This document shows positions 1-6,754 of a stretch of DNA of 7,956 nt, in pieces. The stretch comes from Candidatus Zixiibacteriota bacterium (GTDB taxonomy: Bacteria > Zixibacteria > MSB-5A5 > GN15 > FEB-12). The position numbers and the translations under genes were made by a program. Position 1 is the first letter of the stretch. The number at the start of each line of letters is the position of its first letter. The notes below the pieces were generated by a model. It saw only the letters and a list, made by a program, of their open reading frames with translations, ran no database searches and was not told where the DNA came from. The DNA is taken from NCBI GenBank assembly GCA_022564135.1, contig JADFLZ010000082.1, positions 1-7,956 on the forward strand, in the 5' to 3' direction.

Positions 1-598
1 AATTATAGAAAGATAAAAAATTTGAAATTACAAAGCCCATCAGCACTATGAAAGCAATACCAATTGCTCCGACAACCATCAGAGGATAGCGGATGCCGGC
101 TTTTAGCTGACGGGTTAATTCCATCTCTTCTTCGAGCATGCGGGCAAGTTCTTCCAGAATTTCTTCAAGCTTTCCGGATTCTTCGCCAGCTGCGACGCAG
201 GAGATATAAACTTTACCAAAGATAGGTTCGAACTCAGACATAGATTCTGACAGAGATTTTCCTGACTGCAAACTAAATCTAATCTGGTGAATGGCCTTGT
301 TAAACTTTCCGTTACGCGGTCCAACTCTTATCAGCCGCAGCGCCCGAAGCAGCGGAATACCGGCATGGATCATGGTGTTAAGACTGTTGGTAAAGAGAAT
401 CAGAGTATCGTAGTCAATTTTTTCAAAAAAACTAAAGAAAGAAAAAGTCTTTTTTTTTGGCAAATGAGTTACTTTAACCGGGGTTAGATCCTGCTCGGAC
501 AGATAATCAAGTACCTGGGCGCTGCTTTCCGCGCTCATAGTGCCTGTTTCTATTTTGCCGTCGATTCCGACAGCCCGGTATTTAAAGTGTTCCGGCAT
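1..598 (-). CDS. gspF: Type II secretion / type IV pilus inner-membrane platform protein GspF/PilC (3' end outside the window)
   Basis: Platform protein of the cytoplasmic membrane that couples the GspE/PilB ATPase to pseudopilin or pilin assembly. The first 199 residues are visible. They open with the usual short N-terminal module of the family ('MPEHFKYRAVGIDGK', then 'AQVLDYLSEQDLTPVKV'). A lysine/phenylalanine-rich linker follows at about 48-60, then the first GspF helical domain at about 62-165, with 'LFTNSLNTMIHAGIPLLRAL' and the family signature 'AAGEESGKLEEILEELA' at about 136-152. The first transmembrane helix starts near residue 170 and the frame is still open at the left edge. Full members are about 400 residues, so roughly half is missing. 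The ATG at 596-598 lies inside the last codons of gspE (17-base overlap), which suggests translational coupling. Direct E-F adjacency without pilT leans to T2SS naming, but PilC of a type IV pilus cannot be excluded. Confidence 0.93.
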   Translation of the reverse strand, partial: MPEHFKYRAVGIDGKIETGTMSAESSAQVLDYLSEQDLTPVKVTHLPKKKTFSFFSFFEKIDYDTLILFTNSLNTMIHAGIPLLRALRLIRVGPRNGKFNKAIHQIRFSLQSGKSLSESMSEFEPIFGKVYISCVAAGEESGKLEEILEELARMLEEEMELTRQLKAGIRYPLMVVGAIGIAFIVLMGFVISNFLSFYN

Positions 599-2318
599 GC
601 TGGGTCTCTACGGAATCGTTTTTTGCGGTAGCTGAGAGATCTTCTATATTCGAAGTTTCAGAGATTAATTCTTCAAGGTTGATCTTACCTTCGCTAATCT
701 TTTCCATGCCCATTTCAAAAAGAGGCAGGAAACCATGCTTGCGTGATTCTTCGCGCAGACGGTTTACAGAAACCCCTTTAATAATCAGTTCTGAAATGAA
801 CGGCGTGATTTCTATGAATTCGTAGATGCCTACCTGCCCTTTGTAACCAGTATCTTTACATTTGGGGCAGCCGCTGCCGCGTTTAAATTCCAGCTTTTTT
901 GAGATATCGGTTAATCCTGCCCGATGGAGAATAGCTTCGGAAGGACGGTAAGACTCCAGACAGTCGGGACAGTTTGTTCTGACTAAGCGCTGTGCCAGTA
1001 CTCCTTTCAGGGCAGTAGCTACCAGATAGCTTTCAATGCCCATATCAATAAGGCGCGCAATTGCCGAGGGAGCGTCATTGGTATGAATAGTAGAAAAGAC
1101 TAAATGTCCGGTTAGAGCCGAGCGAACGGTAATCTGCGCCGTCTCCAGATCGCGGATTTCACCGATCATTATTATGTCCGGGTTTTGTCTCAAAATTGAG
1201 CGCAGCGTGGATGGAAAAGAAAGTCCGGCTTTTTCATTTATCTGAACCTGATTTATAAGCGGCAAAGAATATTCTACCGGGTCTTCAACTGTGATTATGT
1301 TTTTTTCAATCGTATTAATTTCGTGCAGGGTGGCATACATCGTTGTTGTTTTTCCGCTTGAAGTCGGACCTGAAAGAAGTATCAGTCCTTCAGGCTGATG
1401 AATAATATCCAGCCACCTGTCTTTGATTTTGGAGCTAAATCCGAGATCTTTAAAATCGACAATCAGATTTCGGGAATCTAAAATTCTTATTACTACTTTT
1501 TCTCCATGAATGGTCGGCAAAGTCGAGACGCGTAAGTCGATATTGGTGCCTTCAACATTCAACATGAATCTGCCGTCCTGCGGCAATCTTTTTTCTGAAA
1601 CGTCAAGATTGGCAGCAATTTTAATTCTTGAGACCAGTTCGTTCTGCATCGATTTTGGAGGAGCGGCTTCTTCGCGCATAACGCCGCTGGAGCGGTAGCG
1701 AATTCTGGTTCGTGTTTCTCCGGGTTCTATATGAATATCAGAGGCTTTTTCTTTGACTGCTTTGGTAATCATCAGATGCACTAGTTTTGCAATAGCTCCT
1801 GACTGTTCAGCGTCACCGGTAATAGTTTCGTCTATGCCTGCAATAGCTTGTTCTTCAGTATGCTTACCGATAATTTGGCTGAGTGAATCCGCCACCGAGT
1901 AATGCAGGTCGATAGCCTCCCGGATTTCTGATTCAAAGGCAACTGCCCGTTTTATATTTAAGCCGGTGCGATATTTTATTTCGTCGATAGCCAGAATATT
2001 GAGCGGATCGGCCATGGCGATGGTAAGAGTTTTGCCAATATGAAAAATAGGAATGAGAGAATATCTTCTGGCCAAATCTACGCTTACTTTATGTACGGTA
2101 GCAGGGTCGATGACCATCGACTTTAAAGAGACCCGGGGAATCAGCAGCCTCTCGGAAATTGTCTCCAGCAGCTGCTCTTCAGTAATAAAGCCGAGCTCAG
2201 TTAAAATTTCACCCAAGCGTCTGCCGGTAGAGGATTGTACTTTGAGACCTTCCTGTAGCTGCGCTTTGGTCAGAAAACCGCGTTCGACCAGGAGGTCACC
2301 AATCTTTTTCTTTGCCAT
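582..2318 (-). CDS. gspE: Type II secretion / type IV pilus assembly ATPase GspE/PilB
   Basis: Cytoplasmic hexameric ATPase that powers pilus or pseudopilus extension through GspF/PilC. It has 578 residues, normal for the family. Residues 1-62 hold two tandem MshEN-type motifs ('IGDLLVERGFLTKAQLQ' and 'RLGEILTELGFITEEQLL'), followed by the rest of the N-terminal domain to about 145. The core shows 'KASDIHIEP' (191-199), Walker A GPTSSGKT (317-324, K323), the Asp box 'TVEDPVEY' (343-350), Walker B 'DIIMIGEIRD' (381-390, E387) and the His box with H405 and H412. A tetracysteine zinc site is formed by C450, C453, C484 and C487, as in extension ATPases and unlike PilT. The Walker A has S320 where most members have G, but still fits GxxxxGKT. 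The ATG at 2316-2318 is preceded by AAAGAGAGG, very close to the start. The gene is followed by gspF with a 17-base overlap. PilB versus GspE cannot be separated from sequence alone. Confidence 0.96.
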   Translation of the reverse strand: MAKKKIGDLLVERGFLTKAQLQEGLKVQSSTGRRLGEILTELGFITEEQLLETISERLLIPRVSLKSMVIDPATVHKVSVDLARRYSLIPIFHIGKTLTIAMADPLNILAIDEIKYRTGLNIKRAVAFESEIREAIDLHYSVADSLSQIIGKHTEEQAIAGIDETITGDAEQSGAIAKLVHLMITKAVKEKASDIHIEPGETRTRIRYRSSGVMREEAAPPKSMQNELVSRIKIAANLDVSEKRLPQDGRFMLNVEGTNIDLRVSTLPTIHGEKVVIRILDSRNLIVDFKDLGFSSKIKDRWLDIIHQPEGLILLSGPTSSGKTTTMYATLHEINTIEKNIITVEDPVEYSLPLINQVQINEKAGLSFPSTLRSILRQNPDIIMIGEIRDLETAQITVRSALTGHLVFSTIHTNDAPSAIARLIDMGIESYLVATALKGVLAQRLVRTNCPDCLESYRPSEAILHRAGLTDISKKLEFKRGSGCPKCKDTGYKGQVGIYEFIEITPFISELIIKGVSVNRLREESRKHGFLPLFEMGMEKISEGKINLEELISETSNIEDLSATAKNDSVETQHAGTL

Positions 2319-2333
2319 AGCCTCTCTTTATTG

Positions 2334-2361
2334 TTGAAATATCCTATGTCTTGTTTATTAT
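2334..2361 (+). promoter_or_regulatory. Candidate promoter for the Omp85-family gene
   Basis: TTGAAA (2334-2339) and TATTAT (2356-2361) are separated by 16 bases. Each matches the sigma-70 consensus at five of six positions, and both lie in the only non-coding stretch upstream of the barrel gene. Transcription would begin near 2368, about 75 bases before the preferred ATG at 2444. The call rests on motif match alone. FCB bacteria may use different promoter motifs, so it is tentative. Confidence 0.35.
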
Positions 2362-2385
2362 CGGCCGTAAATAGTAAACGTTAAA
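2357..2385 (-). promoter_or_regulatory. Candidate promoter for gspE-gspF
   Basis: On the minus strand, GATAAT (plus 2357-2362) is a five-of-six match to a -10 box. A poor -35 (TTTAAC, plus 2380-2385) sits 17 bases upstream. The -10 nearly coincides with the -10 candidate of the divergent promoter. Its position would give a leader of about 30-40 bases before the gspE ATG. Low confidence because the -35 is weak. Confidence 0.22.
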
Positions 2386-2443
2386 TTTTTTAGGTATGCT
2401 CTTCCGACTTTTTCCAAGTTGTAGAATGGTTTTATATCAGAAG

Positions 2444-4144
2444 ATGCAATTCATTTCATACTCAATAAAAATAGCAGTTCTGGCTTTGTTTTTGATACCG
2501 GCTCCGGAGATTAGAGCGGAATCGGCAGTTTTGGCACTATCTGAGACAGAGCTCTATCAGCTGAGGATTACCGAACTTGAGAAATATAATGGGGGCGTAA
2601 TAGATAGTGTTGAAATAGATAATCGGGAAATATTTGACACCCGAATCGAGCCTTATAATAATTTTATATTTAAGACCGCTAATAAGCTGCACATCCGGAC
2701 CAGAAAGCTTGTTATAGCCAGGGAATTACTATTAAAAAAAGGGGATGTCTTTGAATCCGAACTGGCTGAAGAAATTACACGCAACCTGAGAAATCGTTAT
2801 GTAATCTATGATGCCTGGATAGAGATAGAAGAATTAGACTCAGGCAACCTGCTGATGCGTCTGGTAACAATTGATGAATGGAGTTTTTCAGGGGGACTTG
2901 GTATCAGCCGGGAAGGCAACGAATATTCTTACGAAATTGGTTTTTTGGAAAAGAACTTTCTGGGACTGAACCAGTCGTTTTCCTTTGATTATGTAATTCA
3001 GGAAAAGGATGACAATTACATTGAGTCGTCGTTCAAAGATATACGATTCGCAGGGCAGCCTTTCAGAATAACCATAAATTACAGCAATAATCCGTTTTCG
3101 TCGAACCAGGCAGCCTCGCTGAGCCATCCTTTTTATAATTTAGAGCAGGCTTTTTCGTTTGGTATTGTCGCTGCCAAAGGTAAAAACAGAAATGAAGTGT
3201 TTAATGATAATCTCATGATTGGAAGATCGAATACGGCCGACGATTTCCTGCTCGGTTTTATGCGTTACAGGTTTGGCCCCAGAAAAAAGAAAGTAATTAC
3301 AGGACTAAATTACACTTACACTTTTGAAAGAACCAACGACAAAGAGTACTTCAGCGGTGCGCCGGCTGATATTGATTTTGTTAATGAATCGTTTCCACAG
3401 GATTCCCTTTATCATCAAGTAGACTTAAGCCTCAGAGGATCTCTGCTGGACTTCAAAACTTTCAGAAAAATTGATGGATTTGGCTATACCGAAGATTTCA
3501 CTCTGGGGCATACTGCTGCTATTGGTTACGGTAGGGCCTTTAATCCAAATTTTAATGACCACGTTTATGACCGGGCACTTTTCAATTATTCTTTCGGATT
3601 TAATATAGCCAACGAACTATTCTACTTTTCTTATACCAGGGTTAATAAATTCAAAGGAAGCAGAGATCTTCAGCGACTTAATATAGTTGGCGTAAACTAC
3701 TACCACCGGGGACCTGAGTTTCTGACTGTTGCCCTGAATGCAGATTACATAAGCGACTGGAGACCTGAAAGAACAGAAAATTTGATTTTGGGCGGCAGGT
3801 CTGGCTTAAGGGGCTATCCTTCGGAATTCAAAACAGGGGACAGGCTGGCCATTTTTAACCTGGAAGGGAGACTCCATCCGGAAATCAGAATATTTACTGC
3901 TGTTTTGGGCTTTGCCGTATTTGTAGATGCAGGCCGGGCCTGGAAACCAGACGAACTTTTGACCACAAAAGACTTTTACTTCAGCGGAGGCGTAGGCCTG
4001 CGCTTTGCACTTGATAGATCTTCAAGAAGCCGTTTTTTCAGGGCAGATTTAGCTTATTCTGAAGCCAACAAGCTGGAGATTTCTATCGGCACCGGACAGT
4101 TTTTCAGCCTCAACAATCACAGTTTATTCTTGACAAGTCGTTGA
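2444..4144 (+). CDS. Outer-membrane protein of the Omp85 (BamA/TamA) superfamily with POTRA-like domain
   Basis: Predicted outer-membrane beta-barrel of 566 residues from the chosen start. A signal peptide of about 25 residues ('MQFISYSIKIAVLALFLIPA', cleavage near EIRA/ES) decides the start at 2444; in-frame ATGs at 2396 and 2426 would put a charged extension before it and none has a convincing ribosome site. Residues about 52-144 look like one POTRA domain: a strand 'GVIDSVEIDN', helices containing 'ELLLKKGDVFESELAEEI', then 'YDAWIEIEE' and 'LLMRLVTIDEWS'. The rest is rich in alternating aromatic and polar strands typical of a 16-strand barrel. The C-terminal part carries the Omp85 hallmark GG..GLRGY (LRGY at 455-458, the L6 loop RGF/Y motif), followed by 'FVDAGRAW' at 493-500. 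BamA normally has five POTRAs and TamA three, so this is probably a specialised paralogue and not the essential BamA. Substrate is unknown. The gene is divergent from gspE, and the last residue is arginine, not the usual aromatic. Confidence 0.85.
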   Translation: MQFISYSIKIAVLALFLIPAPEIRAESAVLALSETELYQLRITELEKYNGGVIDSVEIDNREIFDTRIEPYNNFIFKTANKLHIRTRKLVIARELLLKKGDVFESELAEEITRNLRNRYVIYDAWIEIEELDSGNLLMRLVTIDEWSFSGGLGISREGNEYSYEIGFLEKNFLGLNQSFSFDYVIQEKDDNYIESSFKDIRFAGQPFRITINYSNNPFSSNQAASLSHPFYNLEQAFSFGIVAAKGKNRNEVFNDNLMIGRSNTADDFLLGFMRYRFGPRKKKVITGLNYTYTFERTNDKEYFSGAPADIDFVNESFPQDSLYHQVDLSLRGSLLDFKTFRKIDGFGYTEDFTLGHTAAIGYGRAFNPNFNDHVYDRALFNYSFGFNIANELFYFSYTRVNKFKGSRDLQRLNIVGVNYYHRGPEFLTVALNADYISDWRPERTENLILGGRSGLRGYPSEFKTGDRLAIFNLEGRLHPEIRIFTAVLGFAVFVDAGRAWKPDELLTTKDFYFSGGVGLRFALDRSSRSRFFRADLAYSEANKLEISIGTGQFFSLNNHSLFLTSR

Positions 4145-4176
4145 AATTCAATAGATTGTATGTGGTTAGGTATAGC

Positions 4177-4204
4177 TTGAGAATAGATGCGGCTTGTTTA
4201 ATAT
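4177..4204 (+). promoter_or_regulatory. Weak candidate promoter for the dockerin metalloprotease
   Basis: The 161-base gap between the barrel gene and the protease contains TTGAGA (4177-4182), 16 bases, then TAATAT (4199-4204). These match the sigma-70 boxes at five and four of six positions. No rho-independent terminator is evident in the gap. The call would make the protease gene an independent unit, but motif matches this weak occur by chance in AT-rich DNA. Confidence 0.2.
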
Positions 4205-4305
4205 CTTTTGATCTGTTCTGATGCCAAATTACATGTCCATTACCGCCGATTAATAGCTGTGAGTGTTACGACTATAACAAAAGTGTAAAGTTGAAATTTG
4301 AACCT

Positions 4306-6351
4306 ATGAAATTGGCACTGAAACAGTTGATACCAAGGATTTACTTTCTGGCTTTGGTTCTGGCGGCGGTTTTGGCCTTTGGGATAAATTCGTTTTCAGC
4401 TACCAGCCGCAGTCAGTCGGTGGCTGCCTTAACAGAAATTTCTGCTGATTACAGCCTTGGCCTGATTTCATTAGACGATAAAGTTCTGCTTGAAGTTATG
4501 GCTATTCGCTCTCCCGGTAATCTCCCTGCAAAATATCAGATTGACAGGCAATTATTTCCCGGTGAACTCCGGGGAGCCACCATGAAACTGGTAGAAATTA
4601 AAATAATCTGGGATGAACTAAAAGCGTCAACTCAGCAGGCGCTGAACGCTGCTTTGGCTAGGCCAACAGCCTCTTTCAGCTATGATTCTCCCTCAGGGAT
4701 TTTCAAATTACATTATGACACCAGCGGAACAAATGCAGTATCAGCCGAGGACACGGATAGCGACGGCATACCCGATTATGTAGAAAGATGCGCCGCCTAT
4801 TGTGATTCATCTTATACAAAGCACTCTCTACTGGGATATCTGGCAGCCCCCTCAGACGGTTCCCTGGGAGGTGACAGCAGGTACGACATATATTTTGAAA
4901 ACACCGGATTTTATGGTTACGCAGTGCCCGAAGGGGATGGCGGCGAATCATGGAACGATCGTTACAGCTATATAGTTCTGAACAATGATTTTATTGGTTT
5001 TCCGGCGAATAATGATCCCGAAGGTCAGGTTGCTGGAGCGGCCAAAGCGACCGCCGCTCATGAGTATCATCATGCGGTCCAGTTTGCCTACGATATCAGC
5101 GAGCCCACCTGGTTTATGGAATTCGATGCCACCTATATGGAAGATATCGTTTTTGATTTAACCGATGACAATTATAATTATTTACCGAGTTTTATGACGG
5201 CTCCGGAAATATCTTTGATGCAAAACTCCAGCCATTTCTATTCATGCTTTATCTGGGGACTGTACCTGGCCCAAAAATTTGACACTTCGCTGATGACAGC
5301 AATCTGGGAAGGAGCCAGATTTGCGGGGATTTTTAACACCCTCTCAGATACGCTTTTGAGCCGCTACGGCTGGACTCAGGATTCCGCCTTTGCCGACTTC
5401 GTTACCTGGAACTACATTACCGCAGTTCGTAATGACAATCTGCACCATCAGGAAGGGGGAGAATATCCCCTGATCAACATCAGTAACACACATTCGTTTT
5501 ACCCCGTTCCCAACCAGAACGTTGTGAACAATCCTGAAGGATACGGCTCTGGCTATGTTCAGTTTTTCCCAAACGGAAATGTCGGCAGGTTGACAATAGA
5601 ATTTGACGGCAGCAACTCCCGGGACTGGGCCGCTTATATTGTAAAGTCGATTTCTGTAAACGATCATGTTATTGAAAAGCTTGAGGTTGATGCTGTCGCG
5701 CAAACAGCCAGCACTATCGTTTACGAATTTGAAAATTATTATGCGGTAGCTCTGATAGGCATAAACATCTCGGAGTTTTCACCGGCGACGACATTCAAAT
5801 ACTCGGCCGATATTACAATTCAGCGAGCCGTCACAATATCAATAGTTACTCCTGATACTGTGATATATTCCGGCGATGATAAACCCTATCTGTTTCAAGT
5901 TTTCAATCCAACAGCCTTTGATGATCTTTATCAGATTTCTTATTGGGACGATTCCGGCTGGATAGCTGCTGATTCAATAGTGCGAGCAATAAGTCTTAAC
6001 TCAGACACTATCTTCTCAGTGAACGTTCATCCATCTCAGGGCACGCCTCTTGCAAATTCTTCTCAGTTGCATTTTAAAGCTCAGTCAATTAGCGACACAA
6101 CAGTATCGAATGAAGAAACACTTGAAGTAACGACCGTGCTGTACAGAGGTGACGCAAATTTTGACGGCTCTATATCAATTCTGGACTTAACCTACCTTGT
6201 CGATTTTATTTTCAGAAACGGGGGAGAGCCGATACCCATCAAAGAAGCTGGCGATTTCAACTGCGACAATTCCACGAATATTCTTGACTTGACTAAAATC
6301 GTAGACTATATTTTCCGCGGTGGTTCGCTGCCACTGTGCAATCCATACTGA
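4306..6351 (+). CDS. Secreted HExxH metalloprotease (gluzincin-like, resembling the MXAN_6640 family) with C-terminal dockerin
   Basis: Predicted exported zinc protease of 681 residues. The signal peptide covers about 1-32 ('MKLALKQLIPRIYFLALVLA', cleavage near SFSA/TS). ATG 4306 is preferred because it starts directly at the signal peptide; an in-frame TTG at 4291 would add five residues, and neither has a good ribosome site. A thrombospondin-3-like calcium motif 'DTDSDGIPDYVE' begins at 149. The zinc site is AAHEYHHAVQF, with HEYHH at 252-256 (bases 5059-5073). It is followed by 'WFMEFDATYMED', where E272 is the likely third ligand, matching the gluzincin W..E...A pattern. About 500-610 looks like an Ig-type beta domain. 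The end is a paired dockerin: calcium loops D616/N618/D620/S622/D627 and D650/N652/D654/S656/D661, each followed by 'LVDFIF' or 'IVDYIF'. From memory the architecture resembles MXAN_6640-type putative metalloproteases; the substrate is unknown. No prodomain could be defined with confidence. Confidence 0.85.
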   Translation: MKLALKQLIPRIYFLALVLAAVLAFGINSFSATSRSQSVAALTEISADYSLGLISLDDKVLLEVMAIRSPGNLPAKYQIDRQLFPGELRGATMKLVEIKIIWDELKASTQQALNAALARPTASFSYDSPSGIFKLHYDTSGTNAVSAEDTDSDGIPDYVERCAAYCDSSYTKHSLLGYLAAPSDGSLGGDSRYDIYFENTGFYGYAVPEGDGGESWNDRYSYIVLNNDFIGFPANNDPEGQVAGAAKATAAHEYHHAVQFAYDISEPTWFMEFDATYMEDIVFDLTDDNYNYLPSFMTAPEISLMQNSSHFYSCFIWGLYLAQKFDTSLMTAIWEGARFAGIFNTLSDTLLSRYGWTQDSAFADFVTWNYITAVRNDNLHHQEGGEYPLINISNTHSFYPVPNQNVVNNPEGYGSGYVQFFPNGNVGRLTIEFDGSNSRDWAAYIVKSISVNDHVIEKLEVDAVAQTASTIVYEFENYYAVALIGINISEFSPATTFKYSADITIQRAVTISIVTPDTVIYSGDDKPYLFQVFNPTAFDDLYQISYWDDSGWIAADSIVRAISLNSDTIFSVNVHPSQGTPLANSSQLHFKAQSISDTTVSNEETLEVTTVLYRGDANFDGSISILDLTYLVDFIFRNGGEPIPIKEAGDFNCDNSTNILDLTKIVDYIFRGGSLPLCNPY

Positions 6352-6376
6352 AGCATTAAGAAGTTTTTTAGTTGAC

Positions 6377-6382
6377 TATAAT
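6377..6382 (+). promoter_or_regulatory. Candidate -10 box upstream of the zinc-ribbon gene
   Basis: A perfect TATAAT lies 26 bases after the protease stop codon. No recognisable -35 is found 16-18 bases upstream. An alternative reading takes TTGACT (6372-6377) as a -35 with TATCAG (6395-6400) as its -10. Either would give the small zinc-ribbon gene its own promoter and a leader of about 75-90 bases. Tentative. Confidence 0.25.
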
Positions 6383-6468
6383 TTAGGTTATCCTTATCAG
6401 ATAATCCAAGTTAACCATTTCAATCCAGCGCCGGCGTCTGATGGCATGGAAGCGGATGACGCTGCCTT

Positions 6469-6474
6469 GGAGGG
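6469..6474 (+). promoter_or_regulatory. Strong Shine-Dalgarno site fixing the start of the zinc-ribbon gene
   Basis: GGAGGG lies six bases before the ATG at 6481, an ideal anti-Shine-Dalgarno match and spacing. It supports the small downstream frame as a real gene, and rules against the overlapping frame that runs through 6320-6511. Confidence 0.75.
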
Positions 6475-6480
6475 GGAAAG

Positions 6481-6699
6481 ATGGAAAGTGGATTTGAACC
6501 GCGGATACTAATCTGCACAGCATGTAATCAGGAATTTGTTTTTACTGTAGCGGCTCAGGAATACTTCGCAGAACGAGGTTACTCCGAGGATCCCAAAAGG
6601 TGTAAGACTTGCCATACCCATTTCAAAAAGGATCAGAGAAAGTCTGCTTCGAAGCGAGGGACTACCAACGACAAGTCCCGCTATCCCGATCAGCCTTAG
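6481..6699 (+). CDS. Small zinc-ribbon protein (zf-trcl-like)
   Basis: Protein of 72 residues. The first 48 form a compact zinc ribbon: 'ILICTACNQEFVFT', then 'QEYFAERGY', then 'PKRCKTCH'. The four ligands are C12, C15, C41 and C44. The pattern C-x2-C-x2-EF-x-FT...Q-x-[YF]F...G...P-x-RC-x2-C matches the probable zinc-ribbon family Pfam zf-trcl, found alone or joined to other domains in many bacteria. The family has no established function; nucleic-acid binding is often supposed but is not shown here. The tail from about 49 is basic and polar ('KKDQRKSASKRGTTNDKSRY') and probably disordered, which would suit RNA or DNA contact. There is no signal peptide, so it is cytoplasmic. It lies 129 bases after the dockerin protease and converges on the M6 protease gene with a 55-base gap. 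A functional link to the proteases is not evident. Confidence 0.82.
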   Translation: MESGFEPRILICTACNQEFVFTVAAQEYFAERGYSEDPKRCKTCHTHFKKDQRKSASKRGTTNDKSRYPDQP

Positions 6700-6754
6700 C
6701 TTTGGAGCTGTGGTGAGCATTCTTAGCGTCTTGATTTAATCGTAATTGATGCTG

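Noticed and set aside
115..324. Open frame on the minus strand inside the gspF region
   Set aside because: It is a different frame from the well-supported GspF/PilC translation, which runs without a stop from 598 to the left edge and matches the family throughout.
2053..2337. 94-residue plus-strand frame opposite the start of gspE
   Set aside because: It is antisense to the conserved N-terminal domain of the ATPase, with low-complexity serine-rich content and no family resemblance.
2396..2443. Upstream ATG starts (2396, 2426) for the Omp85 gene
   Set aside because: They would add 16 or 6 residues before a clean signal peptide beginning at 2444, and neither has a better ribosome site. They remain possible but less likely.
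4141..4151. TTGAAATTCAA palindrome at the end of the Omp85 gene as a terminator
   Set aside because: The stem is only five AT-rich pairs with a one-base centre and no following T-run.
5344..5703. 119-residue minus-strand frame inside the dockerin protease
   Set aside because: It is a shadow of the plus-strand protease, with no domain, signal or ribosome site of its own.
6320..6511. 63-residue plus-strand frame overlapping both the protease end and the zinc-ribbon start
   Set aside because: It has no recognisable domain and no ribosome site, and it overlaps two supported genes in another frame.
6700..6754. Possible bidirectional terminator in the convergent gap
   Set aside because: The only stem seen in this region (AGCT-TTGG-AGCT, starting at the zinc-ribbon stop codon) is four pairs long with no T-run on either strand.
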